This document shows, piece after piece, positions 43,084-51,766 of a DNA stretch of 64,000 nt (the first letter of the stretch is position 1; every line of letters starts with the position of its first letter). Source of the DNA: Bradyrhizobium sp. ORS 285. Lineage in GTDB: Bacteria > Pseudomonadota > Alphaproteobacteria > Rhizobiales > Xanthobacteraceae. The stretch covers positions 682,001-746,000 of the forward strand of contig NZ_LT859959.1 of NCBI RefSeq assembly GCF_900176205.1, read 5' to 3'. Below the pieces are notes generated by a model. The model saw only the letters and a program-made list of their open reading frames with translations. It did not search any database and was not told where the DNA came from. A program made the translations under genes and the position numbers.

Positions 43084-45207
43084 TCAGCGCGTGAACACCC
43101 GGCGGGACGGACGCCCGACAGGGACGGGCGGGGTCGGCTGTCCACCGCCGCCGAACAGGCGCTCGAAGAAGTTCGGGCCTGAGGAGCCGGAGGAGAAGCT
43201 GTTGTCGCTGACGTTCACGGCGTTCGGGAGCGGGCCCTTCGGACGCGAATAGTTCGGCTGGGCGTGGGCGACGACGTTCTCGAGATCCTTGCCGCGGCTG
43301 TTCTTGAGGATCGCGATCATCGCCGCGTCGCGGCCGTAGATGTCCTTGCGGAATTGCAGCTTGCCGGCATCGTCGACGAAGGCGGTCTGGTAGGTGATGT
43401 TGACCGGGATCGGCGTCGGGAATTTCAGGTCGATCTCGCTGCGGCCGTACATGCTGCGGATGCGCTCGGGCGTGTAGCGCTCGTTCGGCATGGTGATGTT
43501 GAGCAGCACCGAGGCGTACTGATCCGGATACTGCACGCGCATGCAGCCATGGCTGAAAGCGCGCTCGTCACGGGCGAACAGGTTCTTGTCCGGCGTGTCG
43601 TGCTGATAGACCAGGAACTTGTTCGGGAAGTTGAAGCGGATGCGGCCGAGCGCATTGGCCTCACCCGGCGGCTGCGAGATGTGGATCGAGCCGTCGCGGG
43701 CGCGCTCCAGCTTCAGGCCCATGCGGTCGAGGACCGTCGGATCCTGCTGCAGCGCCGGCAGATACTCGTTGTAGATGATCGACGGCGGCACGTTCCAGGT
43801 CGGGTTGACCGTGATGAACTTCATCGTCTCGCTGAGCAGCGGCGTGGCGTGCTGGCCCGGCTTGCCGGTCACGACGCGGGTGGTCCACACCTGCGCCCCG
43901 TTCTGCATCACCTTCAGCGTGTAGTCGGGGATGTTGAGGATGACGTAGGCATTGCCGATCGCCGGCGCGCCGAGCTCGCGGGGCAGCCAGCGCCAGCGCT
44001 CCATGTTGACGAGGACCGTATCGATCTGCTTGTCGCGCTTCGGCGTATTGAGCGCCTTGACGGTGCGGTCGTCGAGCACGCCGGTCGGCTTGAGGTCGAC
44101 GCTCTCCTGGAATTTGCGCACCGCGGCCGCGACCTTCGCGTCGTAGCGGATGTCGTCGGCATTCTCGGTCAGGCCGAGCTTGGCGCGCAGCTTCGGCACG
44201 CGCGGGTCGGACATCTGCGCCTCGGCCTCCGGCGCGTTCTTGCCGCGCGCGGGGGTGTATTTCAGCGGCTCGCCGTCGTCGATTATCACAGGCGCGCCGT
44301 CGCTGACGCCGCGCAGCTCGGCGAGCTTGGCTTTCAGAAGCTTGAAGAGCTTGTGCGGCGGGTTGTAGCTCTCCAGTGCCGCCGAGGCGTCCTTCGCGCC
44401 GGTGACGTTGGCCAGCACCTCGTTCGGATCGATCGGATGCTCGGGATACTGGATGTCGGCCGAGACCTGCGACCAGTGCATGCGGCCGCTCTGCGCCTGC
44501 CGCGCATAGTCCATCATGCTCTCGGTGAGTTTGAGGTCGGCCTCGGCCAGCGCGTCCGGCGCGGAGCCTGCTGCGGCAAAGTCCGGCACCGGATAGTCGG
44601 CGGGGTTGAGGCCGTCGGACGCCGCATCCTTCAGGCGCGCGATCACGCCCTTGGCGGCGGCCGTCAGGTTGCCGCTCTGGGTCCAGATCGGCGCGTAGTC
44701 ACGGCTGGTGTAGAACTTCTCGACGGCGGCGCGCTCGGCCTTGCGGTCGAAATATTTCGTGGCCTTGGTCGCGACCAGGTCGCGCAGCCGGTCGGCCACC
44801 GGCTGGTCGGCTGCAGGAACGGTGCTGGCGGCCTTGACCGGTTCAGGCGCGGCTGCGGTGGCAGGGGCTGCGGCGGGCGGCGGTGCGGCAACGGTCTTTG
44901 CAGGATCGGCTTTGGCGGGATCGGCTGCAGGCGCGGTGGCGGCTTCAACCGGCTTCGTCGTCGGCTCCTGCGCCTTGGATTGAGGTGAGACCGTCGCGGT
45001 CGTGTCGGGCTTGAAATCGCTGGCGGTCGGCGGCGGCACGTTGGCGGGCTCGGGGAGCGGGACCGCTGCATCGATGGCCAGCTCGGCAGCACTGCGAGGC
45101 GCATCGCCCTGGGCGAGGGCCGAGGTCGCGGACACCGCGAGGAAGGTTGCCGCGACAGCCATCAGCACGCGGTCATATCCGCCACGGGTGGTCACACAAT
45201 CTCGCAT
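43084..45207 (-). CDS. L,D-transpeptidase, YcbB/LdtD type
   Basis: 707 residues from ATG 45207 (GAGGG 8 nt upstream). Signal peptide (VAATFLAVSATSALA), a Pro/Ala-rich linker, a scaffold domain, a peptidoglycan-binding repeat (VAAAVRKFQESVDLKPTGVL) and a YkuD catalytic domain with AFSHGCMRVQYPDQYA (Cys about 552). It forms 3-3 murein cross-links or attaches proteins to murein in the periplasm. It is larger than E. coli LdtD (about 615) because of the linker. Confidence 0.94.
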   Translation of the reverse strand: MRDCVTTRGGYDRVLMAVAATFLAVSATSALAQGDAPRSAAELAIDAAVPLPEPANVPPPTASDFKPDTTATVSPQSKAQEPTTKPVEAATAPAADPAKADPAKTVAAPPPAAAPATAAAPEPVKAASTVPAADQPVADRLRDLVATKATKYFDRKAERAAVEKFYTSRDYAPIWTQSGNLTAAAKGVIARLKDAASDGLNPADYPVPDFAAAGSAPDALAEADLKLTESMMDYARQAQSGRMHWSQVSADIQYPEHPIDPNEVLANVTGAKDASAALESYNPPHKLFKLLKAKLAELRGVSDGAPVIIDDGEPLKYTPARGKNAPEAEAQMSDPRVPKLRAKLGLTENADDIRYDAKVAAAVRKFQESVDLKPTGVLDDRTVKALNTPKRDKQIDTVLVNMERWRWLPRELGAPAIGNAYVILNIPDYTLKVMQNGAQVWTTRVVTGKPGQHATPLLSETMKFITVNPTWNVPPSIIYNEYLPALQQDPTVLDRMGLKLERARDGSIHISQPPGEANALGRIRFNFPNKFLVYQHDTPDKNLFARDERAFSHGCMRVQYPDQYASVLLNITMPNERYTPERIRSMYGRSEIDLKFPTPIPVNITYQTAFVDDAGKLQFRKDIYGRDAAMIAILKNSRGKDLENVVAHAQPNYSRPKGPLPNAVNVSDNSFSSGSSGPNFFERLFGGGGQPTPPVPVGRPSRRVFTR

Positions 45208-45529
45208 CGTCAATCCCTCGGATGATCTGTCCCGCCAGGAACAGGGTCGGTAACAAGGTCGATCTCTGCCCAACAGTTCCGGGTCGAGCACCGCTCGTGA
45301 GAATGGGTCACGCCTGCACGCAATGATTCACGCCCAAACGATACTCAAGCCCCATTTCTGCGGCCAGCGCCACACGGGACAACTCACGACAAACTGACTC
45401 TTGGGAAACCCCGGCCAAACCGATCGTGCGTTTGTGCCACGCGTTATTTCCTTTGTCTGTCACCGCAAGGCAACGGTTCAGATGTTCCAGTGTTGCGCAG
45501 GGTTGCGGCGTTTTTCGGACGGCTGCGGA
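45208..45529. other. 322-bp intergenic region between ldt and the response-regulator gene
   Basis: No gene, repeat or clear hairpin is seen. It must hold the ldt promoter and the 3' end of the sigma-54 regulator transcript. No strong promoter match could be fixed by eye. Confidence 0.5.
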
Positions 45530-47026
45530 TCATCCGAGCGGCGGTGACTCCGTCGCTGGTGTCTCACCATTGGCCTCGTCCAGCTTGCGATAGAGCGTCG
45601 AGCGTCCGATTTTGAGACGCCGCGCCACCTCCGACATCTGGCCGCGGTAATGGGCAATCGCGAAGCGGATGATCTCGTGCTCCATCTCCTCGAGCGGGCG
45701 GACCTCGCCGGCCGCTGTCAGCATGGCCAGGCTGCCATGTGAGGGCAGCGGCGCAATGGGTACTTCACTACCCGGCACCATGGCCGGCAGCGCGGCATGA
45801 GCGGGGCGCTCCACCATCAGCGCCGGTGCCGGCTCGATCGGCGGTGCGTGAGTCGGGATCAGCGGGAAGTCGGCGACGCCGAGCTGGTCGGTCTCGCTCA
45901 TGACGACAGCGCGATAGACCGCGTTTTCGAGCTGGCGAATGTTGCCGGGCCAGTCGAGCTTGGTCAGGTAGGCCACCGCATCACCGCTGATGCCTGACAC
46001 CGGGCGATTCTCCTCGGCCGCGAAGCGCGCCAGGAAATGCCGCAGCAGATGCGGAATGTCCTCGCGCCGCGCGCGCAACGGCGGGATCGTCAGCGGCAGC
46101 ACGTGCAGGCGGTAGAACAGATCCTCGCGGAAGTGGCCTTCCTTGACGCGATCGAGCAGGCGGCGATTGGTCGCCGAGATGATGCGGACGTCGACCTTGA
46201 CCGGCTTGCGGCCGCCGACCGCCTCGACGGCACCCTCCTGCAAGGCGCGCAGGAGCTTCACCTGCGCGGTCAGCGGCAGCTCCGAAACCTCGTCGAGGAA
46301 CAGCGTGCCGCCATGGGCCTCGACGAACTTGCCGGTGTGACGCTCCGTCGCGCCGGTGAATGCGCCCTTCTCGTGGCCGAACAGGATCGACTCCACGAGA
46401 TTGTCCGGAATCGCGCCGCAATTGACCGCAACGAACGGCTTGGTCTTGCGCTCGCTGGTGCCATGGATGGCGCGCGCGAACAGCTCCTTGCCGACGCCTG
46501 ATTCGCCCTCGATCAGCACGGGAATCGATGAGGCAGCGGCCTTCTCGGCGATGCGCAGGATCGGCGCCATCGCTTCCGCGCGGGTGATGATGTCGGTGAA
46601 GGTCAGCCGACCCTCGCGGCTGTGCCGGATGCGCTGCAATTCGCCCTTCAGCGCCGAGGTGTTCAGCGCATTGCGCAGCGACACCTGCAGTCGCTCGATG
46701 CCCACGGGCTTGACGACGAAATCCTGTGCGCCGGCGCGCATCGCGGAGACGACGTTGTCGATGCCGCCATGCGCGGTCTGCACGATCACCGGAATCGAGA
46801 TTCCCGCCTCGCGCATCTTCGAGAGCACACCCATGCCGTCCAGGCCGGGCATCACGAGGTCGAGCACGATGGCGTCGATGGGACCGGCGTCGGGATTGGT
46901 CAGCTTTTCGATCACGGCGTCGCCGGTCTCGACGACGACCGCCTCGTAGCCGCATTTCTGCACCATGTTCTCCACCAGCCGGCGCTGGACCGGATCATCA
47001 TCGGCAATCAAAATGCTGGCAGCCAT
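45530..47026 (-). CDS. sigma-54-dependent response regulator
   Basis: 498 residues. Receiver domain with ILIADDD, phospho-acceptor Asp about 57 (VLDLVMPGLDG) and KPVGIE. The AAA domain has Walker A GESGVGKE (about 174), the sigma-54-contacting GAFTGA loop (about 222) and GGTLFLDEVSELP. The C-terminal Fis helix-turn-helix is MSEVARRLKIGRSTLYRKL. No histidine kinase gene is adjacent, so the partner is unknown. The LEEMEHEII stretch links AAA and Fis parts. AAGGA precedes ATG 47026. Confidence 0.96.
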   Translation of the reverse strand: MAASILIADDDPVQRRLVENMVQKCGYEAVVVETGDAVIEKLTNPDAGPIDAIVLDLVMPGLDGMGVLSKMREAGISIPVIVQTAHGGIDNVVSAMRAGAQDFVVKPVGIERLQVSLRNALNTSALKGELQRIRHSREGRLTFTDIITRAEAMAPILRIAEKAAASSIPVLIEGESGVGKELFARAIHGTSERKTKPFVAVNCGAIPDNLVESILFGHEKGAFTGATERHTGKFVEAHGGTLFLDEVSELPLTAQVKLLRALQEGAVEAVGGRKPVKVDVRIISATNRRLLDRVKEGHFREDLFYRLHVLPLTIPPLRARREDIPHLLRHFLARFAAEENRPVSGISGDAVAYLTKLDWPGNIRQLENAVYRAVVMSETDQLGVADFPLIPTHAPPIEPAPALMVERPAHAALPAMVPGSEVPIAPLPSHGSLAMLTAAGEVRPLEEMEHEIIRFAIAHYRGQMSEVARRLKIGRSTLYRKLDEANGETPATESPPLG

Positions 47027-47085
47027 GGCTTTCCTTGCACGCTACGACTATCTGTCTCGAATCGGGGCACTCTCGCCGACGCCGA

Positions 47086-47100
47086 TTAACGCAACCTTAA
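47086..47100. promoter_or_regulatory. candidate CtrA box
   Basis: TTAA-CGCAACC-TTAA, full CtrA consensus, between the divergent response-regulator and oligopeptidase genes. Confidence 0.5.
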
Positions 47101-47146
47101 ACCTCGCTGATCGGGATAAACGTTCGAACAACAGGTTACCCATCCG

Positions 47147-49123
47147 ATGACCTCGCGCGCCTCTTCTGCCCTTCGCAAGCCGACCAAAGCTTCTCCTCCC
47201 TCCAAAGCCGCCAAGGCCAAGCTGGCGAACAAGCCGGCCAAGAAAGCGGCGGCCAAAACCTCGAAGCCCGCCGCCAAGTCCGTGCGTGGCGCTGCGGCCA
47301 GATCGTCTGCCAAGCCGGCGAAGAAGACGCTCGCGGCCAAGACGGGAATCGGGGCGCTGCCCGAATGGAATCTCGGCGATCTCTATATGGGCATCGACGC
47401 GCCGGAGATCGCTCACGATCTCGCGAAGATGGATGCCGAATGCGTCGCGTTTGAGACCGACTACAAGGGCAAGCTCGCCGAGCATGTCGCACGCGAAGAT
47501 GGCGGCGAATGGCTCGCAGAAGCGGTGCGGCGTTACGAGGCGATCGACGATCTCGCGGGACGGCTCGGCTCGTTCGCGGGTCTCGCTCATGCCGGCGACA
47601 GCGTCGACCCCGCGATCTCCAAATTCTACGGCGACATTTCGGAGCGGCTGACGGCTGCCTCGACGCACCTGCTGTTCTTCCCGCTCGAGCTCAACCGCAT
47701 CGACGACGCGGTGATCGCACGCGCGATGGAGACGCCTGCGCTCGGCCACTACCGCCCCTGGATCGAGGACCTGCGCAAGGACAAGCCGTATCAGCTCGAG
47801 GATCGGGTCGAACAGCTGTTCCACGAGAAGGCGCAGACCGGCTATTCCGCCTGGAACCGACTGTTCGACCAGACCATCGCCGGCCTGCGCTTCCAGGTCG
47901 GGGGCAAGGAGCTCGCGATCGAGCCGACCTTGAACTTCCTTCAGGATCGCGACGGCGCCAAGCGCAAGGCGGCCGCCGAGGCGCTGGCCAAGACCTTCAA
48001 GGCGAATGAGCGCACCTTCGCGCTGATCACCAATACGCTCGCGAAGGACAAGGACATCTCCGACCGCTGGCGCGGCTTCCAGGATGTCGCGGACTCCCGC
48101 CATCTCAACAACCGCGTCGAGCGCGAGGTTGTCGACGCGCTGGTCGCCTCGGTGCGATCAGCCTATCCAAAGCTGTCGCATCGCTACTATCAGCTCAAGG
48201 CGCGCTGGTTCAAAAAGAAGAAGCTCGCGCATTGGGACCGCAACGCGCCGCTGCCCTTCGCCGCCAATGCCACCATCGCCTGGCCGGAGGCCAAGAACAT
48301 GGTGCTGACGGCCTATCGCGGCTTCTCGCCCGAAATGGCCGACATCGCGCAGCGCTTCTTCGACGACAGCTGGATCGATGCGCCGGTGCGTCCGGGCAAG
48401 GCGCCGGGCGCGTTCTCGCATCCGACCACGCCGTCGGCGCATCCCTATGTGCTGATGAACTACCAGGGCAAGCCGCGCGACGTGATGACGCTGGCGCATG
48501 AGCTTGGCCACGGCGTGCACCAGGTGCTGGCGGCGAAGAACGGCGCGCTGATGGCGCCGACGCCGCTGACGCTCGCCGAGACCGCGAGCGTGTTCGGCGA
48601 GATGCTCACCTTCAAGCGGCTGCTGTCGGAGACCCGCGACGCCAAGCAGCGCCAGGCGCTGCTCGCCGGCAAGGTCGAGGACATGATCAACACGGTGGTG
48701 CGGCAGATCGCGTTCTATTCGTTCGAGCGCGCGGTTCATACCGAGCGCAAGAACGGCGAGCTCACCGCCGAGCGGCTCGGCCAGCTCTGGCTGTCGGTGC
48801 AGACCGAGAGTCTCGGCGAGGCGATCGAGATCAAGCCGGGCTACGAGAACTTCTGGATGTACATCCCGCACTTCATCCATTCGCCGTTCTACGTCTACGC
48901 CTATGCGTTCGGCGACTGCCTCGTGAACTCCCTGTACGCCGTCTACGAGCACGCGGCCGACGGCTTCGCCGAGCGCTATCTCGCGATGCTCGCGGCAGGC
49001 GGCACCAAGCACTATTCCGAGCTGCTCAAGCCGTTCGGCCTTGACGCCAAGGATCCCAAATTCTGGGACGGCGGCCTGTCGGTCATTGCCGGCATGATCG
49101 ACGAGCTGGAGGCGATGGGGTAG
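47147..49123 (+). CDS. pepF: M3 family oligoendopeptidase F
   Basis: 658 residues. The zinc motif HELGH with its downstream Glu (MTLAHELGHGVHQVLA ... AETASVFGEM, about 450-490) and the oligopeptidase F order around GALPEWNLGDLY. It cleaves short peptides in the cytoplasm. The first 60 or so residues are an unusual Lys/Ala/Pro-rich tail (KAAKAKLANKPAKKAAAK), not part of the M3 fold and histone H1-like in composition. The tail is in frame with a Met at 47147; without it the enzyme would lack a clear start. Ends at the palindrome before the toxin-antitoxin pair. Confidence 0.93.
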   Translation: MTSRASSALRKPTKASPPSKAAKAKLANKPAKKAAAKTSKPAAKSVRGAAARSSAKPAKKTLAAKTGIGALPEWNLGDLYMGIDAPEIAHDLAKMDAECVAFETDYKGKLAEHVAREDGGEWLAEAVRRYEAIDDLAGRLGSFAGLAHAGDSVDPAISKFYGDISERLTAASTHLLFFPLELNRIDDAVIARAMETPALGHYRPWIEDLRKDKPYQLEDRVEQLFHEKAQTGYSAWNRLFDQTIAGLRFQVGGKELAIEPTLNFLQDRDGAKRKAAAEALAKTFKANERTFALITNTLAKDKDISDRWRGFQDVADSRHLNNRVEREVVDALVASVRSAYPKLSHRYYQLKARWFKKKKLAHWDRNAPLPFAANATIAWPEAKNMVLTAYRGFSPEMADIAQRFFDDSWIDAPVRPGKAPGAFSHPTTPSAHPYVLMNYQGKPRDVMTLAHELGHGVHQVLAAKNGALMAPTPLTLAETASVFGEMLTFKRLLSETRDAKQRQALLAGKVEDMINTVVRQIAFYSFERAVHTERKNGELTAERLGQLWLSVQTESLGEAIEIKPGYENFWMYIPHFIHSPFYVYAYAFGDCLVNSLYAVYEHAADGFAERYLAMLAAGGTKHYSELLKPFGLDAKDPKFWDGGLSVIAGMIDELEAMG

Positions 49124-49151
49124 GGGTGTAAAACATTTGTTGAACGGAACG

Positions 49152-49189
49152 AAAGGGCGCGTTATACAACTGTATAACGTGCCCTTTTT
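49152..49189 (+). terminator. pepF terminator that doubles as toxin-antitoxin operator
   Basis: AAAGGGCG then CGTTATACA-AC-TGTATAACG then TGCCCTTT: about 17 pairs, followed by T-rich sequence. The inner perfect dyad CGTTATACA/TGTATAACG is an apt operator for the AbrB-fold antitoxin that starts 16 bp later. Confidence 0.75.
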
Positions 49190-49204
49190 CGGAGTGGTCC
49201 TCCC

Positions 49205-49429
49205 ATGAAAATCGAAATCAAGAAGATCGGTAATTCCGACGGTCTGCTGCTGCCGCGCGAGCTGATGCAGCGGCTTGATCTCAAGCGCGGCCAGCAATTG
49301 CACATCGTCGAGTTGCCCGGCGGCGGGTTCCAGGCGCTGCCCTACGATCCGGATTTCGAGCGGACGATGGAGATCGCTGACGAGCTCATGGACGAGTATC
49401 GCGACACCCTCGCCGCGCTCGCCAAATGA
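49205..49429 (+). CDS. AbrB/MazE-fold antitoxin
   Basis: 74 residues. Swapped-hairpin AbrB domain at the N-terminus (MKIEIKKIGNSDGLLLPREL, then DLKRGQQLHIVELPGGGF), with a short acidic C-terminal part that would wrap the toxin. Likely binds the palindrome just upstream and represses the pair. Overlaps the toxin start by 4 bp (ATGA), typical of toxin-antitoxin coupling. Confidence 0.9.
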   Translation: MKIEIKKIGNSDGLLLPRELMQRLDLKRGQQLHIVELPGGGFQALPYDPDFERTMEIADELMDEYRDTLAALAK

Positions 49430-49821
49430 GCGAGCAGCAAGAGCCGCTGTGGATCACCTACGAGCAGGCCATCGCGATCCACGCCCGGCAGTTGCGCCGT
49501 TTCGGTGGCGCGCCGGGACTGCGCGACCAAGGCATGCTGCGATCGGCGCTGGAGCGGCCGATCAACAAATGGAGCTATGAGCAGGCGACGCTGCCCGAGC
49601 TTGCCGCGGCCTATGCGTTCGGACTGGCCAAGAACCACGCCTTCGTGGACGGCAACAAGCGCATCGCCTTCATGGCTATGATGACGTTTCTGCGCAGAAA
49701 CGAAGTCGCGTTCGCGCCGGACCCGGCCCAGGCCACCGCCGTGATCCTCGCCCTCGCAGCCGGCGAGGTCAGCGAGGCCAGCGTGACGCGATGGGTTCGC
49801 GACAATTGGCCGGGCCAATAG
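49426..49821 (+). CDS. Doc-type Fic domain toxin
   Basis: 131 residues. Fic/Doc motif H-A-F-V-D-G-N-K-R (His about 71), with all key residues intact (HxFxDGNKR), in KNHAFVDGNKRIAFMAMMTFL. Doc proteins phosphorylate elongation factor EF-Tu and stop translation; related Fic proteins AMPylate targets. Coupled by 4 bp to the AbrB antitoxin. This is a plasmid-addiction-like or defence-type module on a chromosome. Confidence 0.92.
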   Translation: MSEQQEPLWITYEQAIAIHARQLRRFGGAPGLRDQGMLRSALERPINKWSYEQATLPELAAAYAFGLAKNHAFVDGNKRIAFMAMMTFLRRNEVAFAPDPAQATAVILALAAGEVSEASVTRWVRDNWPGQ

Positions 49822-49823
49822 GT

Positions 49824-49862
49824 CGATTGGAAAAGCCGATTAGCCCGATCGGAAAAACCGAT
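49824..49862. repeat. two 17-bp direct repeats upstream of oxidase subunit IV
   Basis: CGATTGGAAAAGCCGAT (49824-49840) and CGATCGGAAAAACCGAT (49846-49862), two mismatches, 22 bp start to start (two helical turns). The second is itself an inverted repeat ATCGG-AAAAA-CCGAT. A possible paired operator. Confidence 0.6.
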
Positions 49863-49948
49863 AAAACTCTCTGGCATACCTGCCGTTGCCCTTGCATCGG
49901 CTTTGGGGTATGCGACCTTAACAAAGCAATGTTCTCTGGGGGACCCCG

Positions 49949-50101
49949 ATGGCAAACCATGGCGAGATCGCCTACTCGACGGCTGACGGCAACGACTACG
50001 CTGCCCATGAGGCCACGTATGAGGGCTTCATCAAGCTGGTGAAGTACGGCACGATCAGCGTCGCTCTGATCGTCATCTTGATGGCTATTTTCCTCGTTTA
50101 A
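49949..50101 (+). CDS. aa3-type cytochrome c oxidase subunit IV (bacterial small subunit)
   Basis: 50 residues, a very short gene. Sequence begins MANHGEIAYSTADGNDYAAH and ends in a single membrane span (YGTISVALIVILMAIFLV). The DYAAHEATYEGF block is the conserved core of the bacterial aa3 subunit IV family. GGGGGA precedes the ATG. In Bradyrhizobium it often neighbours pntAA, as here. A single-span accessory subunit of the terminal oxidase. Confidence 0.9.
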   Translation: MANHGEIAYSTADGNDYAAHEATYEGFIKLVKYGTISVALIVILMAIFLV

Positions 50102-50111
50102 TGTCGCACTG

Positions 50112-50138
50112 GGCCCGCCGGCACCCCGCCGGCGGGCC
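50112..50138 (+). terminator. terminator after the small oxidase subunit gene
   Basis: GGCCCGCCGGC, 5-nt loop, GCCGGCGGGCC, followed by TTC. Strong stem, short U-run. Confidence 0.7.
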
Positions 50139-50239
50139 TTCAGCTGACTGCCGCAGCCGATGGCTGACCCAGGCGTCGTGCTGAAGCCATGGACGTCCCG
50201 CCCTTTTAAGCTCGCGCGCGCATCCGCGCCGGAGGCCTC

Positions 50240-51367
50240 ATGAAGATTGCCGTCGCCAAGGAAATCGACCCGTTGGAGCCGCGGGTCGCGGCCTCTCCCG
50301 ACACGGTGAAGAAGTTCAAGGCGTTGGGTGCCGAGATCGTTGTCGAGCCCGGCGCCGGCATCAAGTCCGGCCTGCCGGATTCGGAGTTCACGGCGGCGGG
50401 TGCCACGGTGAGTGCCGATGCGCTGAAGGACGCCGACATCATCATCAAGGTGAAGCGGCCGGAAGCCTCCGAGCTCGTAAACTACCGGCGCGGCGCCTTG
50501 GTGTTCGCGATCATGGATCCCTATGGCAATGACGCCGCGCTGAAGGCGATGGCCGATGCCGGCATCGCGTCCTTCGCGATGGAGCTGATGCCGCGGATCA
50601 CGCGCGCCCAGGTCATGGACGTGCTGTCGAGCCAGGCCAACCTCGCCGGCTACCGCGCCGTGATCGAGGGCGCCGAGGCCTTCGGCCGCGCGTTCCCGAT
50701 GATGATGACCGCCGCCGGCACCGTGCCGGCAACGAAGGTGTTCGTGATGGGCGTCGGCGTCGCCGGCCTGCAGGCGATCGCGACCGCGCGCCGCCTTGGC
50801 GCGATCGTTTCCGCGACCGACGTGCGCCCCGCCACCAAAGAGCAGGTGGAGAGCTTGGGCGCCAAGTTCCTGGCCGTCGAGGACGAAGAGTTCAAGAACG
50901 CTCAGACCGCCGGTGGCTACGCCAAGGAGATGTCCAAGGAGTACCAGGCGAAGCAGGCGGCGCTGACGGCGGAACACATCAAGAAGCAGGACGTCATCAT
51001 CACGACCGCGCTGATCCCCGGCCGTCCGGCGCCGCGCCTCGTCACCATGGAGATGGTGAAGTCGATGCGTCCGGGCTCCGTGCTGGTCGACCTCGCGGTC
51101 GAACGCGGCGGCAACGTCGAAGGCGTCAAGCTCGGCGAGACCGTCGAGATCGACGGCGTCAAGATCATCGGCTTCCCGAACCTCGCCGGCCGCGTGGCAG
51201 CCTCGGCTTCGGGACTGTACGCCCGCAACCTGTTCTCCTTCATCGAGACGATGATCGACAAGAAGGAGAAGACGCTGGCGGTGAACTGGGACGACGAGCT
51301 GGTCAAGGCCACGGCTTTGACAAAGGACGGCGCCATCATCCACCCGAATTTTCAGCCCAAGGCGTAG
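50240..51367 (+). CDS. pntAA: proton-translocating NAD(P) transhydrogenase, subunit alpha 1
   Basis: 375 residues: NAD(H)-binding domain I. It starts MKIAVAKEIDPLEPRVA and has the nucleotide-binding KVFVMGVGVAGLQAIATARR block, DVRPATKEQVESLGAKF, and RPAPRLVTMEMVKSMRPGSV. With PntAB and PntB it couples hydride transfer between NADH and NADP to proton movement. Three-subunit form as in Rhodospirillum. GGAGG precedes ATG. First gene of the pnt operon. Confidence 0.97.
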   Translation: MKIAVAKEIDPLEPRVAASPDTVKKFKALGAEIVVEPGAGIKSGLPDSEFTAAGATVSADALKDADIIIKVKRPEASELVNYRRGALVFAIMDPYGNDAALKAMADAGIASFAMELMPRITRAQVMDVLSSQANLAGYRAVIEGAEAFGRAFPMMMTAAGTVPATKVFVMGVGVAGLQAIATARRLGAIVSATDVRPATKEQVESLGAKFLAVEDEEFKNAQTAGGYAKEMSKEYQAKQAALTAEHIKKQDVIITTALIPGRPAPRLVTMEMVKSMRPGSVLVDLAVERGGNVEGVKLGETVEIDGVKIIGFPNLAGRVAASASGLYARNLFSFIETMIDKKEKTLAVNWDDELVKATALTKDGAIIHPNFQPKA

Positions 51368-51390
51368 TTGAAGGCCTGAGGAGCAAAGCC

Positions 51391-51708
51391 ATGGAACATG
51401 TCGTCCAAGCCGTCGATCCCTTCGTCTTCCGGCTCTCGATCTTCGTCCTCGCCGTCTTCGTCGGTTACTTCGTGGTGTGGTCCGTGACCCCGGCGCTGCA
51501 TACGCCGCTGATGTCGGTGACCAACGCGATCTCCTCGGTGATCGTGGTCGGCGCGCTGCTCGCGGTCGGCGTGTCCATGGTGTCGAGCGGCAGCGGTCTG
51601 GCACGGGCCTTCGGCTTCATCGCGCTGATCTTCGCCTGCGTGAACATCTTTGGCGGCTTCCTCGTCACCCAGCGCATGCTGGCGATGTACAAGAAGAAGT
51701 CCAAGTAA
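51391..51708 (+). CDS. pntAB: NAD(P) transhydrogenase subunit alpha 2
   Basis: 105 residues with three or four membrane helices (FRLSIFVLAVFVGYFVVWSV, ISSVIVVGALLAVGVSMV, AFGFIALIFACVNIFGGFLV). The PALHTPLMSVTNAISSV motif is diagnostic of the transhydrogenase membrane domain. It lies 23 bp after pntAA; together with PntB it forms the proton path. Confidence 0.96.
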   Translation: MEHVVQAVDPFVFRLSIFVLAVFVGYFVVWSVTPALHTPLMSVTNAISSVIVVGALLAVGVSMVSSGSGLARAFGFIALIFACVNIFGGFLVTQRMLAMYKKKSK

Positions 51709-51766
51709 CAACGCCGCACAACAACGCCGCGCGACGCGGGATGACAGGCACAACGGGGCATCTGCA

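Noticed and set aside
43264..44988. A 574-codon plus-strand open frame
   Set aside because: Antisense shadow of the L,D-transpeptidase gene.
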